Assembly: GCA_028023455.1 (NCBI GenBank)
Contig: JAQFVV010006208.1
Coordinates: 6,184,963-6,248,962, forward strand
Reading direction: 5' to 3'
Source of the DNA: Epiperipatus broadwayi
Lineage: Eukaryota; Onychophora; Udeonychophora; Euonychophora; Peripatidae
DNA: 64,000 nt
Shown: one piece after another, positions 33,051 through 47,219 of the stretch
Numbering within the stretch: the stretch's first letter is position 1
Layout of the letters: every line of letters begins with the position of its first letter
The notes under the pieces: generated by a model
Told to the model about the DNA's origin: nothing
Databases searched by the model: none
What the model saw: the letters and a program-made list of their open reading frames with translations, nothing else
Program-made: the position numbers and the translations under genes

Positions 33051-33995
33051 TTTCAGAAATATTATTCCTTAAATAAATATTTTAAAGCAGTTTCATATTT
33101 AAAAAAATGTTTTAAATATTTGCCATTTTTTATTGCCAATATAATAACTATGTATATTATAATGAATTATTAATAAATACTAATTATAAACAAAACTTCA
33201 AACAAGTAAAATTAAAATGAACAAATCGGAATTGGTTTTTATTGCTTCTTTTCGCCATCTATTGACGAAAGATGTAACTAAAATTCAAATACTTTTAAAT
33301 GAATATATAAATTAGAAATTAAATGAGTGTTAATAGAAACAAATATTATCAGTGTGTCTTCCTGTAGAACATAATTTTAATAATTTCTAGCGTTGTCAAC
33401 AAGGTATCAGCAGGAAATGTTAATAAACAGATTGTAGCCACTAGCTAAATTTCAAGGTCAATTAAATGCAATCATTAGATTTTTTTTATTTTGAAAAACC
33501 AACTATTAGATATATTACTTTTTGCTCATTAAAATAATTTAATGCAAAAATTTAAATAGTTGTTGACATTGAAAAAGATGTCTCATACATCTTTACATCC
33601 CATTAGGAGTAAAAATAAGTTTATTTACTTATTTAAAATTTTAATTTTTTTGTTTTTATACTCAATCAATAGGAGTTTACAGCTTTTGATAATTTAAAAA
33701 AAGAAATATAGTCAATAATGAATTTATTTTTTAGAGATAATAAAATTATAATAATAATGTTCACTTTATTTCCAATATTATATTTTAAAAGTGTTATCAA
33801 AATCTTAAATAGATATTATATTTTAAAAGTGTTATCAAAATCTTAAATAGATAAAACAAATATATTTTTAAAAATGATATTCAATGTTGATTTTTTAATG
33901 TAACTGATAAATACTGTATCAACAATATAAAACAATTCCAATAAACATATTCTTCAAATATAGTTTAAATTTGATGGTATAAAATATAACAAAAT
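33051..33995. other. AT-rich spacer with a 40-bp direct duplication
   Basis: The block ATATTATATTTTAAAAGTGT plus TATCAAAATCTTAAATAGAT occurs twice in tandem at about 33775-33853. Otherwise no feature was seen. Confidence 0.7.
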
Positions 33996-34002
33996 TATAG
34001 AG

Positions 34003-34842
<840 letters not shown>

Positions 34843-34843
34843 T

Positions 34844-37008
34844 TGTGCCGGACGAACACTTTTAAGTTCGTCTATCAATCTATTCTGATACAGAGGGCGC
34901 CACCAGACCACTACGTGTCTGGAAAATTTGTTTACTGTGATCAGAATAGATGATGATGATGGTTTGCGCCGACTAGTCCCAGGGAGAAACAATGAGATCT
35001 TAAATAGTTTAGACAATTGAGACAAAAGCACAAAGACAAACGTCAGCCAAATTAAGTTTAAACATATTTAATAAAATTTTATTAAGAGAAAATTAACTTA
35101 TAAGAACAGTTTATAAGTTAACAAATATGATTAGTTCAGGCATGTACCAGAAAGACTAAATGTAAAGCTATGACAGACCGACTGATCTTCTAATAAATGA
35201 ATTATAAAAGGGAGGATGTAAATTTCATTCAGCAGAGGATTCATCTTAACATTGGTTCTCACTTTCAGATATTCAAGCCATACGTCCTTGAAATAGATCA
35301 AAGAAGCCAGTGCCGATGAGCTTTTTGAGATCTAAACATGGTCAGACCTCGAATGTCCTTATATCGGTAAGAACTGCACCTATTACTACGTTTAAAATAA
35401 CGGTGATTGATCCACCTCAAGAACAACCAAAAAATAAGATTGAAAGGAAGTAAAACAAAAACTGGTGAATACCAGCCAAACAATTGGCGAAAATTACTTT
35501 AAAATTAATAATTAAAGGTCTCAATAAGGGACAAGTAAATAATTATAAAAACAGTTATGTCTTCCCAGCATTTAAAGAAAATAAACTTACAAACAAATTC
35601 TGAGTACACGCTCTAATAAATTTAAAGCACACATAATAAATACAAACAGAAATTTATCGGAGAGTGCACATGAGTACGAAATATTAAAAGTTTAAATACT
35701 CTAGTAGAATGAAAGTATTGCTCACTTTTAATTTAAAGAGGGATATATTTTATCTTCCTGCTGATGACTTATAAAATTACAAAGAAAAACAATTCTAATT
35801 TCCGCCTTCAGAGATAGAAGAAACGAAATCCCCACCTGCAGAAAATTAGACAATCAAGTCGTCAGCCAAAAGATTTTCGGAGGTTTGCGAAAGTGCAAAC
35901 ATGGTGTTTACAAATTAATTATTGAATACTAAATAATTACAGGTAAGCATTTAAAATGCACGACCGCTAAAGCATTTATAAAAAGTTTTAGGCATAAAAA
36001 TATAAATATAAAACCCATTCGTCACTCTCCAATAAACAAAACTGAAAGCAAATTGGGAATCTTAAAACTAAGATTCCAAAACCCATTACAAAAATATAAG
36101 AAAACACAATAAAGATTAAATATGAGTATAACTATTATTTAAGAATACATATTTATGATTAGATTGAGCAGAGATTTAATGAGAATTAATTTACCCTGGG
36201 AAGAATAAAAAGAAAATAGTTATCTTTCGGTAAAACAATGTTCACTTAGAGTGCGCACTATTATTCTAGTTTATTTCAAGTTTGTAGACAGTGGCAAGGT
36301 AGATGTAATGAGGTTCCAGCTTCTTGTAGGTGTTTAAGGCATTACTGGAGCAAATTTGGAAGTCAGGGATCCGTCTTTTGCTGAGTTAGCAAGCCATTCG
36401 GGTGGTGGTAACACGTATAGAATTTTTCATCTTGTTGCAAGCAAAAGGATTTAAATAACAGCGAATTTCCTTTAAGAATTTAAATGTCCATTGAGATAAA
36501 CTTTCACTTGAGGAACAGCTTGTCTAGTGATGAATAATGAATTCTCCACTCCAAATTTTTAGGGCTATTTATACGTTGCTCCATTTCCCATGAAACACTT
36601 TCCTTGTTGTCCAATTTCTACGCCTTAGGCAGGGCAAATATTAATCTCCCGCTCAATCTATCTATCTAAGAATTCTACCTAGGGATTATTGAAACGAAAA
36701 CAACTATATAGAAATCAAATCTCCACTTTTAGAATTGTTTACAATAATTAACATAAAAGCCACAGGAATGCAATTAGCTAGACAGCTTGTTTTTAAATCA
36801 AATTGATTTAGTAAAAACAAGCGGTATAAGAAAACTATTTTAAAATAAATTGATAAACACTGAAGTGATCCGTTTTACAAATAAACACTTGTGTATTTTG
36901 ATACATATATTCTTTTTAAATAATAATAAAAATTTAAACATTAAATAAGATTTAACAAAATTAAGTTTAGTGAAAATTAAAAACTTAATCGGATTTCCAT
37001 CAGGTTCA
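34844..37008 (-). repeat. 3' LTR of a gag-only LTR retrotransposon
   Basis: 2165 bp, nearly identical to 39100-41262 in direct orientation. On the minus strand it starts TGAACCTG and ends CCGGCACA, giving the usual TG...CA termini. Differences from the partner are scattered single bases and small indels, so the insertion is fairly young compared with the other elements. At over 2 kb it is long for an LTR. Confidence 0.85.
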
Positions 37009-39099
37009 ACTGCCTCAAAACGTGATCAAAAAAAAAACAAAACATTCCTGTAACTTTATTTTTCCTTTTTTTTTTTAAACTATAAATATTTTAAAAAACA
37101 TTCCTAGAAATTCGGCCAAATGTTTGCCTCGCACACATGAAAAACAAAACAATATTTCATTTTAACCAAAACCTTTCTCCATTCTCATAATTTATTAACA
37201 AAATCCTTTTTTTACTAAAACCAAAAGAAAACGACTGACTAATTTAAATCTAAACTCGGCCTCGCACTCATGAAAAACAAAACAATATTTCATTTTAACC
37301 AAAACCTTTCTCCATTCTCGTAATTTATTAACAAAATCCTTTTTTTACTAAAACCAAAAGAAAATGACTGACTAATTTAAATCTAAACTCGGTCAGGTGG
37401 TTCCCTCTTATGGGACGTTTGATTGCCTTGACGGTCTACCCTACTAAACCTGCCCATGGGTTCTGTTACTGTGTTGCCGTAATCTATTTGAGTTATAAAT
37501 TTGGCCATTTCCTCAATTGAGTGACTACCATTACTCATCATCATTTGCTGTATAGTAGGTGGCATATTATGAAGAATGGTCCGTATTATCTGATCATCCG
37601 ATTGAGGAAACGTGGTCAGAGATTTCAATTTTGCCACCTGCCTAAAGAAAAACTTTGCACGCGTTTCACCACGGTTAACAGGATACCTCTCTTGTGATAT
37701 CTTATAAAGTATCCCATCTTGTCTGGCTTCACTCCAGAAGGTCCTCAAAATGGAACATCTGTAACCCTCAAATGTATGATGTTTAGTAAACAACATGCAT
37801 CACCAATCCAAGGCTGTTCCCTGCAGATGGCTACCAGCGAGTGTAACTTTATCATCTTCAGACCAGTCATGAACGCGAAACAAGCTATCCAGACTTTCCA
37901 GATGAGTCAAGGGGCTTTCTCCCACCTCTGCTTTAAATACTTCAATAAAAAATTGTTTTTCCCAGAATCTGCTGGTGGTTTCCTCCTGTCTTTTTCTTCC
38001 TGAGTTTCTATACTCGTTTTCAATCTCAACTAACTTATATTCCAAGCCTTTTGTCATATCTAGACACATTTGTTCAACCTCAGCTTTCAAATTATCTTGG
38101 CTTTCTATTCTATTATGAAATACTCTCTCTATCTTTTCTTCTACAAGTACTATTTTCGTTTCTAAGTTAGCAGACCTAATGCTATCCTGGTCTAGCTGCT
38201 CTTTCATTTCTTTTATCTCTTCCTTTACACTTTCCATTTCCTGTCTATCATTTCTCAATTCATTTTCCATAATTTTTATAGCTTCTTGATTCTTCTCTAC
38301 TTCTCCCATTATTTCTCATCTCATTTCTTTCATTTCCATAATCATTTCTTCCTTTGTAGCCTGCTAGCCCTGTTTAACTTCACTAATTTCTTTCTTCATT
38401 GCCTGTTGGACCTGCTTAATTTCCTCCTTTATTTCCGCTTTAAACTCTGCCATCATTGCTTGCTGACTTTTCTTGAATTCACTCATATCCTTCTTCATTT
38501 CTATTACCAACTTCATCAGCATCTTCATCATCATTTGTGACTCACTCTCTTCTTTTTCTACAATTTGAGGGTTTTTAAATGAGACAGGGCTTTCTTCTAC
38601 ACATGCCGCCCTGTTGCTTTCTTCATTGACTTCCATTTTTACACAAAGATTAAATTCGCAATACTAACTTTTTTTAAAAAAAAAAAATCTAAACTCTAAA
38701 AGCCAATAAAACGCTATAAATTATTTCATAACAAAGACGAACTATATTTAACTCTTCAAAAAAATAATGCAGACAGACTTTTTATAAAATACTCTTTTTA
38801 CTGTTTATAACTTATTTCATTAAAAAGAAGATGAACTATATTTAACTCTTCAAATAAAATTACTCCGACAGACTTTTTGAAAATACGCTTTTTACTGTTT
38901 ATAACTTTTTTCATTAAAAAGAAGACGAACCCCATTCTACCAAACTGCTCCAAAATACATGCAATAATTAACCAAAACCGAACCTCCACCTACTAAATCT
39001 TGCCTCTTACACCTGAAATCTTTCTCAATTGTTTAACAAAATCTCACGTAAAGTTTTAATATCGGCTCCCACGTTTGGTTGCGCCAAAAATTCCTATTA
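37009..39099 (-). mobile_element. Internal region of a non-autonomous, gag-only LTR retrotransposon
   Basis: Only about 2.1 kb lies between the LTRs. On the minus strand it begins, about 12 bases in from the 5' LTR, with TGGCGCAACCAAACGTGGG, a plausible tRNA primer-binding site. A gag-like frame follows. No protease, RT or integrase is present, so mobility must have depended on another element's enzymes. A 133-bp tandem duplication (37126-37258 and 37260-37391) sits at the gag 3' end. Confidence 0.75.
37383..38636 (-). pseudogene. Retrotransposon Gag-like protein, broken
   Basis: Three adjoining frames on the minus strand: 38636-38364 (start MEVNEESNRAACVEES, then Met/Lys/Glu-rich coiled coil), 38309-37800 (coiled coil, then FKAEVGESPLTHLESLDSLF, VTLAGSHLQGTALDW) and 37796-37383 (FWSEARQDGILYKISQERYP, ETRAKFFFRQVAKL, IIRTILHNMPPTIQQMM). 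The middle and last parts match the Ty3/gypsy-type retrotransposon gag domain (LxG.A..W, then L..L.Q). A stop at about 38361 and a frame break at 37797 interrupt it. No zinc knuckle was seen before the end. Confidence 0.75.
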
Positions 39100-41262
39100 T
39101 GTGCCGGACAAACACTTTTAATTTCATCTATCAATCTATTATGATACAGAGGGCGCCACCAGACCACTACATGTCTGGAAAATTGGTTTACTGTGATCAG
39201 AATAGATGATGATGATGGTTTGCACTGACTAGTCCCAGGGAAACAAGAGATCTTAAATAGTTTAGACAATTGAGACAAAAGCACAAAGACAAATGTCAGC
39301 CAAATTAAGTTTAAACATATTTAATAAAATTTTATTAAGAGAAAATTAACTTATAAGAACAGTTTATAAGTTAACAAATATGATTAGTTCAGGCGTGTAC
39401 CAGAAAGACTAAATGTAAAGCTATGACAGACCGACTGATCTTCTAATAAATGAATTATAAAAGGGAGGATGTAAATTTCATTCAGCAGAGGATTCATCTT
39501 AACATTGGTTCTCACTTTCAGATATTCAAACAATACGTCCTTGAAATAGATCAAAGAAGCCAGTGCCGATGAGCTTTTCGAGATCTAAACATGGTCAGAC
39601 CTCGAATGTCCTTATATCGGTAAGAACTGCACCTATTACTACATTTAAAATAACGGTGATTGATCCACCTCAAGAACAACCGAAAAATAAGATTGAAAGG
39701 AAGTAAAACAATTAAAAACTGGTGAATCCCAGCCAAACGATTGGCGAAAATTACTTTAAAATTAATAATTAAAGGTCTCAATAAGGGACAAGTAAATAAT
39801 TATAAAAACAGTTACGTCTGCCCAGCATTTAAAGAAAATAAACTTACAAACAAATTCTGAGTACACGCTCTGATAAATTTAAAGCACACATAATAAATAC
39901 AAACAGAAATTTATCGGAGAGTGCACATGAGTACGAAATATTAAAAGTTTAAATACTCTAGCAGAATGAAAGTATTGCTCACATGTAATTTAAAGAGGGA
40001 TATATTTTATCTTCCTGCTGATGACTTATAAAATTACAAAGAAAAACAATTCTAATTTCCGCCTTCAGAGATAGAAGAAACGAAATCCCCACCTGCAGAA
40101 AATTAGACAATCAAGTCATCAGCCAAAAGATTTTCGGAGGGTTGCGAAAGTGCAAACACAGTGTTTACAAATTAATTATTGAATACTAAATAATTACAGG
40201 TAAGCATTTAAAATGCATGACCGCTAAAGCATTTATAAAAAGTTTTAGGCATAAAAATATAAATATAAAACTCATTCGTCACTCTCCAATAAACAAAACT
40301 GAAAGCAAATTGGGAATCTTAAAACTAAGATTCCAAAACCCATTACAAAAATATAAGAAAACACAATAAAGATTAAATATGAGTATAACTATTATTTAAG
40401 AATACATATTTATGATTAGGTTGAGTGGAGATTTAATGAGAATTAATTTACCCTGGGAAGAATAAAAAAGAAAATAATTACCTTTCGGTAAAACAATGTT
40501 CACTTAGAGTGCGCACTATTATTCTAGTTCATTTCAAGTTCATAGACAGTGGCAAGGTAGATGTAACGAGGTTCCGGCTTCTTGTAGGTGTTTAAGGCAT
40601 TACTGGAGCAAATTTGGAAGTCAGGGATCCGTCTTTTGTTGAGTTAGCAAGCCATTTGGGTGGTGGTAACACATATAGAATTTTTCATCTTGTTGCAAGC
40701 AAAAGGATTTAAATAACAGCAAATTTCCTTTAAGAATTTAAATGTCCGTTGAGATAAACTTTCACTTGAGGAACAGCTTGTCTAGTGATGAATAATGAAT
40801 TCTCCACTCCAAATTTTCAGGGCTATTTATACGTTGCTCCATTTCCCACGAAACACTTTCCTTGTTGTCCAATTTCTACACCTTAGGCAGGGCAAATATT
40901 AATCTCCCACTCAATCTATCTAAGAATTCTACCCAGGGATTATTGAAACGAAAACAACTACATAGAAATCAAATCTCCACTTTTAGAATTGTTTACAATA
41001 ATTAACATAAAATCCACAGGAATGCAATTAGCTAGCCAGCTTGTTTTTAAATCAAATTGATTTAGTAAAAACAAGCGGTATAAGAAAACTATTTTAAAAT
41101 AAATTGATAAACACTGAAATGATCCGTTTTACAGATAAACGCTTGTGTATTTTGATACACGTATTCTTTTTAAATAATAATAAAAATTTAAACATTAAAT
41201 AAGATTTAACAAAATTAAGTTTAGTGAAAATTAAAAACTTAATCGGATTTCAATCAGGTTCA
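39100..41262 (-). repeat. 5' LTR of the gag-only LTR retrotransposon
   Basis: Partner of 34844-37008. The outer flanks on both sides are ATAT-rich, so the expected 4-6 bp target duplication (ATAT on both sides) is not informative. Open frames inside the LTRs are matched in both copies but carry no recognised domain. Confidence 0.85.
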
Positions 41263-41496
41263 ATATATATCTATAAATCAATTCTCATTATCTGACCTTC
41301 ATGATAACAATATATTGGGCATACTACCATTTCAGAATCTGCTTTAAAACACTGCATGGAATGATACTGGGATAAGTAATTGATAAAATTTAGATTCAAT
41401 GTAGTTTTTGTATGTAAATATAAACATGAATATCAAACACAAAATTAAAAATTTGGGGAAAAGGTAGAAATGAAACATTTTTAATATCATAGCAAC

Positions 41497-41800
41497 TTAC
41501 TCCACACAATATTGACACCTAGTGCAAACCATAATAATCAATGGATGCTAGAAGAATTAAAGCATCAAATCTACAACTAGTGTCCATTCACGCACTATTC
41601 GTAAAATAGTTTCTAGCTTATGGCTTTCATCAGGGAGGAACCTTGGATATAAGAGCACTGCATCTAGTTCTGTGAATCTAATGCATCCCATTTATTTCTA
41701 TAATATGTGCTAGGTGGAAATATTGTATGGAATAAATTACTATCTTTTAACAGACACTGTAAGTATAAGAATGGTGATCATGTGATGAAACATTTTCCCC
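41497..41800 (-). mobile_element. Family-2 hammerhead element, diverged
   Basis: Arm at 41503-41560 (ACTCCACACAATATTGACAC), ribozyme relic on the minus strand, opposite arm at 41712-41745 and leader at right (GAATGGTGATCATGTGATG, 41771). Confidence 0.65.
41595..41648 (-). ncRNA. Family-2 hammerhead relic
   Basis: CTGATGA, AGC/GCT with loop CATAA and GAAAC are present on the minus strand, but stem III/cleavage site reads TATTT instead of TAGTC. Inactive prediction. Confidence 0.5.
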
Positions 41801-41942
41801 ATGATACATTAAATATTTTTTTACTTTGAAAAATTCACCTGAAAATAAACTATTAGTAGTAACATGTGATACAATGCAATGTGACTTCTCCTTATTCAAA
41901 GTCAGGAATCTCTCAGATACTATGCCCAAGAAACCTGTTAGC

Positions 41943-42072
<130 letters not shown>

Positions 42073-42725
42073 TAAACTCTTTTTACTCTTTATACTAGTT
42101 GTCAATCTCTGAAACTCCATATTCTTTATTAATGCATCTATTCTTCTAGCTCATTCCTTGTCACTCTAACACTCAGCAATTCTCCTAACACAATCATCTC
42201 ATCTTTTGTATAAATTATTTATCCAAATCTTTTACATACCATACTATCTTTCTCACCTATTTTGTTGCCTGCCCTTTACTAATAACCCAATTAAATACTA
42301 TTTTGGTGATTCTCTTATTATCCATAAATTGCAATCTACTGAACATTTTCATTTTGCTTTTTGCATCTCTCATATAAAAAACTTGACCATCCCATTTCTC
42401 CTTGAATTGTTTCCTTTGCTAGTTACACATCTGCATTTAAACTTCTTACTTCTCTTTGGACTTTTTCTAAGTAATATAACACCCCTTTGCTAACACATAA
42501 CACATAATTACCATATGTTAGCCCTACTATTGCCACTCACTTCTAGCTACATCATAATTATATGAAAACACTGTTAATTTCTTTATCAGTCACTTTCTTT
42601 TCTTTGCTTCATTTATCAATTTTTTATCCCATTCATCCAAGCAATTTCTCTGATTACTTAAGATGATTCCCAAATAGATATACATAATCACCACACTTAA
42701 CTTTATATCCCCCAATAAAAACTCT

Positions 42726-43546
42726 TTGCCCTCTCTTTCCCCAGTATTAATTATCATTACTTTTGATTTCTATTCATTAATTCTAATTCCCATTTTTTTA
42801 CCCACCCATGCACATATTCTCAGCATAACTTCCATATCTTCCCTTCTTTCTGTGCACAAGAAGAATCATCTGCAAATAAAAGACCTGATATTGTACATAC
42901 TCCCTTGCCACCTATTAATGGTATCTCTACCCCTCTTCCTAGTCTTTCTATTGCTCTCTCCATTTCTGTCAAATACAACAAAACAAAATATGTGACAAAG
43001 GGCATCCTTGCCTTAGTCCCACCCCATTTTTAACTTTAACTGATTTTATATTCTGTAATTCATACATATAATAATTATTTTCATATAATCTCTTAATAAG
43101 ATCCTCTAAAGCTCCATCCATTCCCAAATTTATTAAACTTACTCATAATCTATTTCTATTTACTCTATCATATGCCTTTTCTATATCTATAAAAACTATA
43201 TGTAACAGTCCCCCTGTATATCTATTCATATCTATAAGTTGTCTAACTACAAACAAACTATCTCCTATATGCCTATCAATTGAAAACTTCCTTGCATTTC
43301 TCCCACTATATTATTTTCTTCCATCCATTTTGTGACTCTTACAGCTATCATATATGTGAAAACTTTATATAACACTAATTTTACCACTATTGCCTTATAA
43401 TTACTTAACTTTCTATAATCCTCACCCTTTCCTTTAAGTAGTAGCCTTACTTTTGTATTATTATCCAGAAAATCTCTTTTCTGTGCCATCTTATTAAAAC
43501 ATGATAATAGGTTTAATTTTTCTCTATGACCTAAATTCATTACCAT
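42726..43546 (-). pseudogene. LINE copy 2 reverse transcriptase
   Basis: Minus strand: LSNYKAIVVKLVLYKVFTYM, RVTKWMEENNIVGEMQGSFQ, AFIDIEKAYDRV-like motif A near 43190, TKAGMPFVTYFVLLYLTEME and SGLLFADDSSCAQ (motif C with both Asp, near 42865). The catalytic aspartates therefore survive in this copy although frames are broken. Confidence 0.75.
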
Positions 43547-44247
43547 CTCTGCTGCCCATCCATCTAAACTTTTTGCCTTTCCATTTTTTAATTTCTTTCT
43601 GCCTCATTCAGTTCATTTTTTGTAAACCTAATATTTTCATTACTATATATTTTTATGTTTGCTATCACCCTGTCCTTCACATCTAACATATTTTCTATAT
43701 CCATTACATAATTATTTAAGATTGTCTCTAATTCTTCTCAAGGGTTGCACTGTATTTCCTCATTATCTAGTAATACTATTTCTCTCTCTCCTACATTCCT
43801 TCTGTTAATGTATTTCCAAATTTTTTTACTCACATCTCTTCCACTTTTATTAATATCCTACAGCATTTTACTATTCAATTTTATTCTCTCTCTATAATTA
43901 TATTTTAGCCAAATTCTTTTTTAAATAGTTTTCTTATTTAACATTAACATCTTTTTCACTTTCTTTATTCTTAATAGCACACTTATATTCTTTGCATGCT
44001 TTTCTCTTCTCTTTTATACTTTTACTAATTCTCACTTTCCTATTACTTTTATTCTTCTGAATATTCTCACCTAAAGCCCTATTTGCCACTTTTCTATTTC
44101 ACCACACCAGTCCTTTTATTTATTACCAACCAACTCTTCCATGGTTTCTTCAACTTATAATTTATATTCTTCTAACTTATTCTTATCATTCATTCTCCAT
44201 CCATATCACTCACTCTCCTTTCTACTTTTATTACTATTTTCCATCAT

Positions 44248-44387
44248 CACATGATCACCATCTCTTATACTAGCCACAAGTCAGAAACTAGTCTGGGGAT
44301 ATTGGATGAGTAGGCATTCCTTCTGTCATCCATTGATTAATCTGGTTGCACAAGAAGGCGCTACTGTATGGAGAGTTTTGCCTTGTT
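44248..44387 (+). mobile_element. Family-2 element nested in LINE copy 2, with 13-bp duplication
   Basis: The 140-bp insert is flanked by perfect TATTTTCCATCAT at 44235-44247 and 44388-44400. It starts CACATGATCACCAT (leader), has the 3' half of a ribozyme (GCCACAAGTCAGAAACTAGT then CTGGGGATATTGG) and ends with the right arm GGAGAGTTTTGCC. The CTGAYGA half and left arm are deleted. The insertion must be younger than this LINE copy. Confidence 0.85.
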
Positions 44388-44485
44388 TATTTTCCATCAT
44401 ATTATTAACCATTTCTATTATAAAGAAATTATGATCACTATTACATATTCTCTCTTCTTTATCAAACACTTGAATTTTTCATACT

Positions 44486-45215
44486 TTATTCATTCCCTCT
44501 TTCTCTACTAATATAATCTATTGTGTGAAATATACTATTTCTAGACCATGTGTATTGTCCCTCATCAATATTTGATAAATTTCCAATGCTCATGTTCATT
44601 CTCTGACAAAAATTATCCAAAAGCTGTGCATTCTTGTTATTTACATGATCAATTTTTTCAATATGCCCATTCGTATCTCTTATAACCATTATTATCCCCC
44701 CCCCCTTATTTTTTGAAATTCTGCATATCCTTAACTAGGATTTATATATGCTACTGTTCCATTTCATTATAGTTTGAATATCTCCAGTGGCTATATATAC
44801 TATAGCCATCATCCATTCTTGTTTTCCTAACCTTATCTCAAACCATAAATGTTCTTGATACTTAACAGTATTTAAATATTTTTTTGACATAACTCCTATA
44901 TTACCACCCTTTTTTCTTTTTTTTTTTCTATTTATATATATATATCCTGCCATACCAAATCTTACAGTATAGGTTCTTCTCTTCTCTTAGATGTGTTTCA
45001 ACAAGTGCTAGTATCGCAAGCTCTTCACTCTTAATTGCTTTGTTTAATTTCAGCCACTTTTCTGGTCTCCTACCATCTTGCATATTCAAATATCCAATTT
45101 TTAACAATTTCTTCTTTCCTAAGTACTCTTTTATAAATTCTTTTAACTCTTTCTTCTCCATTACATTTATGAATAACTTGCTGACCGCTAATTTACAGAC
45201 CCGTTCCATCTCCAT
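44486..45215 (-). pseudogene. LINE copy 2 endonuclease region
   Basis: Minus strand: MQDGRRPEKWLKLNKAIKSE, LAILALVETHLREEK (catalytic Glu), GGNIGVMSKKYL, HLWFEIRLGKQEW, IRDTNGHIEKID and STFHTIDY-like ending. AP-type endonuclease of the LINE; it matches 28940-29720 of copy 1. Confidence 0.75.
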
Positions 45216-45339
45216 ATCTACATTTATATCTAAATCAGCTACCCTTTGTTTATTTCTTATATCTTGTCCATTCTTCTTTCTGATAACACTGCAATTTGAA
45301 ACTCCACCCCTCCTTTATAAGTTTCCTGAACTATATTTT

Positions 45340-45993
45340 TTATAAAGCAAATGCTCTAAATCCTTGTTTTGCTAAATGCAATCCACCTTTGCTATATAAC
45401 TCCTTACTAGAAAAAAAAAAATCCCTCTTACTAATGAAAAAATCCCACGCATCTATAAACATAACATCATTTCTCTCACATAATTTTATCAATCTCTCAT
45501 TTATAGAATATGCCCTATCTAACATATATCTATTGTCAAATCTTAGCAATATTCCGACTATTCCTACTCTTCCTTTAATCTCATTCAAATTACTAATCAA
45601 TTCTATGTACTCAACCATTACTCTCTCTCTGATGGCTCTGACAAATTATTTGTCCATACACATTTCTATTCCCTTGTTTCTTTGCCTTATTTGTAACAGT
45701 CTTAATTCTAGCTCCAGGCAGACATTTTTTATATACCTGTTTCTATTTTCCCTTGCAATTATATCTCCACATTCTCTAATTAGCAAATCTTCTATCAATA
45801 CTGGCTCATAATTTATTTTACCTACTTCATCTATAACATTCTCTTCTACCTTCTGGACTCCCTTATCTACTTCTTCCTTATCATTTCTATTCAATAATTT
45901 CTTTATCTGCTTACACTTCATCTCTAATGATTTTAATTTTGCTTCTATGTCTTTTACTTCTTCCTCTATCTTACTTATTCTTTGGCTAACCAT
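45340..45993 (-). pseudogene. LINE copy 2 ORF1: coiled coil and SGNH-type esterase
   Basis: It starts VSQRISKIEEEVKDIEAKLK (coiled coil), then VLIEDLLIRECGD where copy 1 has the intact GDS, then LISNLNEIKGRVGIVGILLR, NDVMFIDAWDFFIS and GGLHLAKQGFRAF (Asp changed to Gly in the DxxH block). Nucleophile and Asp are mutated, so this copy is catalytically dead. Confidence 0.75.
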
Positions 45994-46149
45994 TCCATTG
46001 CACTAATTATTTTTCCATACATATCTTCTGTCACTTCACTAAAAACATACTCTATCCTATCTTCCTCAACTACATTTTGCTCCATTTCTCCTGACTTTCC
46101 CTTTGAACTATCTATACTTAGAAACCACATTTTCAGCTCTTTTATCACA

Positions 46150-46285
46150 TTTACACACGTCTACATAACCATAAACCTGTTACATCCTGCCTAGTCTTAC
46201 TTAAGCATTTCAAATGATAAACCTCATCACATACGGTACACTCTACCACAGCATGTTTAATTTCTTTCTGACCATTATATATGCA
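46150..46285 (-). pseudogene. LINE copy 2 ORF1: PHD-like zinc finger
   Basis: On the minus strand the frame reads CIYNGQKEIKHAVVECTVCD, then EVYHLKCLSKTRQDV, then GLWLCRR. This gives C...CxxC...H..C...W.C, the Cys4-His-Cys3 pattern of PHD-like fingers found at the start of CR1-type ORF1 proteins. A stop lies just before the first Cys. Confidence 0.65.
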
Positions 46286-46300
46286 TTATGGAATACCAAT

Positions 46301-46790
46301 GCAATCCATATTATTTTTAAGTCCTTTATACTACCTACTTTTCAAACCCCTTTATACAAAAGGGGTAAAACTTTACTTTCAACGACGATCGATTAATGTG
46401 TTTCCCAATCTTAGGTTTCAAACCGTTATCTTCTTTCTCAAATAAATCACTTCCTTTTTTAAATTAAAAAAATATTTACTATCAAAATCACTAAAAACCA
46501 ACTAATTTTATGTACAACTTAGTTATAAAGCCTCGTTACATAACACTCCCACAACAAAAAATTTTTTTTACTTCTCTATTTAAAATGACATAACAAAACA
46601 CTTTCCAAACATTATCAATATTATTCCTGATCTTTCCAAATCCAATTAAATCTATCTCTTTTTGATCCCAAATTTCTTTCCACATCTACATAGTAAGCAC
46701 ACAACTTTCATAGCAACAGATTTGTTTCTGATTTTCACAAAAGAAAATATGAACTCTAACTTATCTTGTGAAACAAAACAGCCATGTAAG
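46301..46790. other. Probable LINE 5' region, AT-rich
   Basis: No coding block was recognised; it may be the 5' UTR of LINE copy 2. Confidence 0.4.
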
Positions 46791-46916
46791 CACAGCAAAT
46801 CTATCAGGAGATTTCACCAGTAAACTCTCCTTACAGTAGCACCACCTATTGCAATCCTTAGTAATTAATGGATGCAGGAAGGTATTTGCATAGAATCCCC
46901 ATTAATTGCCTACTTA

Positions 46917-46974
46917 TCCAATATTCCCAGACCAGTTTCTAGCTTGTGGATTTTATTAGTGATGAGCTTTGGAT
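46917..46974 (-). ncRNA. Family-2 hammerhead relic (minus arm)
   Basis: Core reads CTAATAA in place of CTGATGA; GAAAC, CTGGTC and TGGGA remain. Inactive prediction. Confidence 0.5.
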
Positions 46975-47160
46975 CTGAAAGCACTGCTAGTGATGAGCTT
47001 TGGATCTGAAAGCACTGCACTTAGATCTAAGGATAAACTTTCCAGCAACCACCTTTTATCTATTTAGTTAACTATAAAGCTAGGAGATCAAACTAAATAG
47101 TTTAAAGGTGGCTTCTGGATGGTTGTGTTAGATCCTTAGCTCTCAGTGCAGTACTTTCAG

Positions 47161-47219
47161 ATCCAAAGCTTCTCACTGATGAAAGCTACAAGCTAGAAAC
47201 TAATCTGGGGATATTAGAT
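47161..47219 (+). ncRNA. Type I hammerhead motif, family 2 (plus arm)
   Basis: ATCCAA, CTGATGA, AGC/GCT with loop TACAA, GAAAC, then TAATC where TAGTC is expected, TGGGG, ATATTAGAT. The core is intact, but the last stem III base is changed. Confidence 0.6.
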
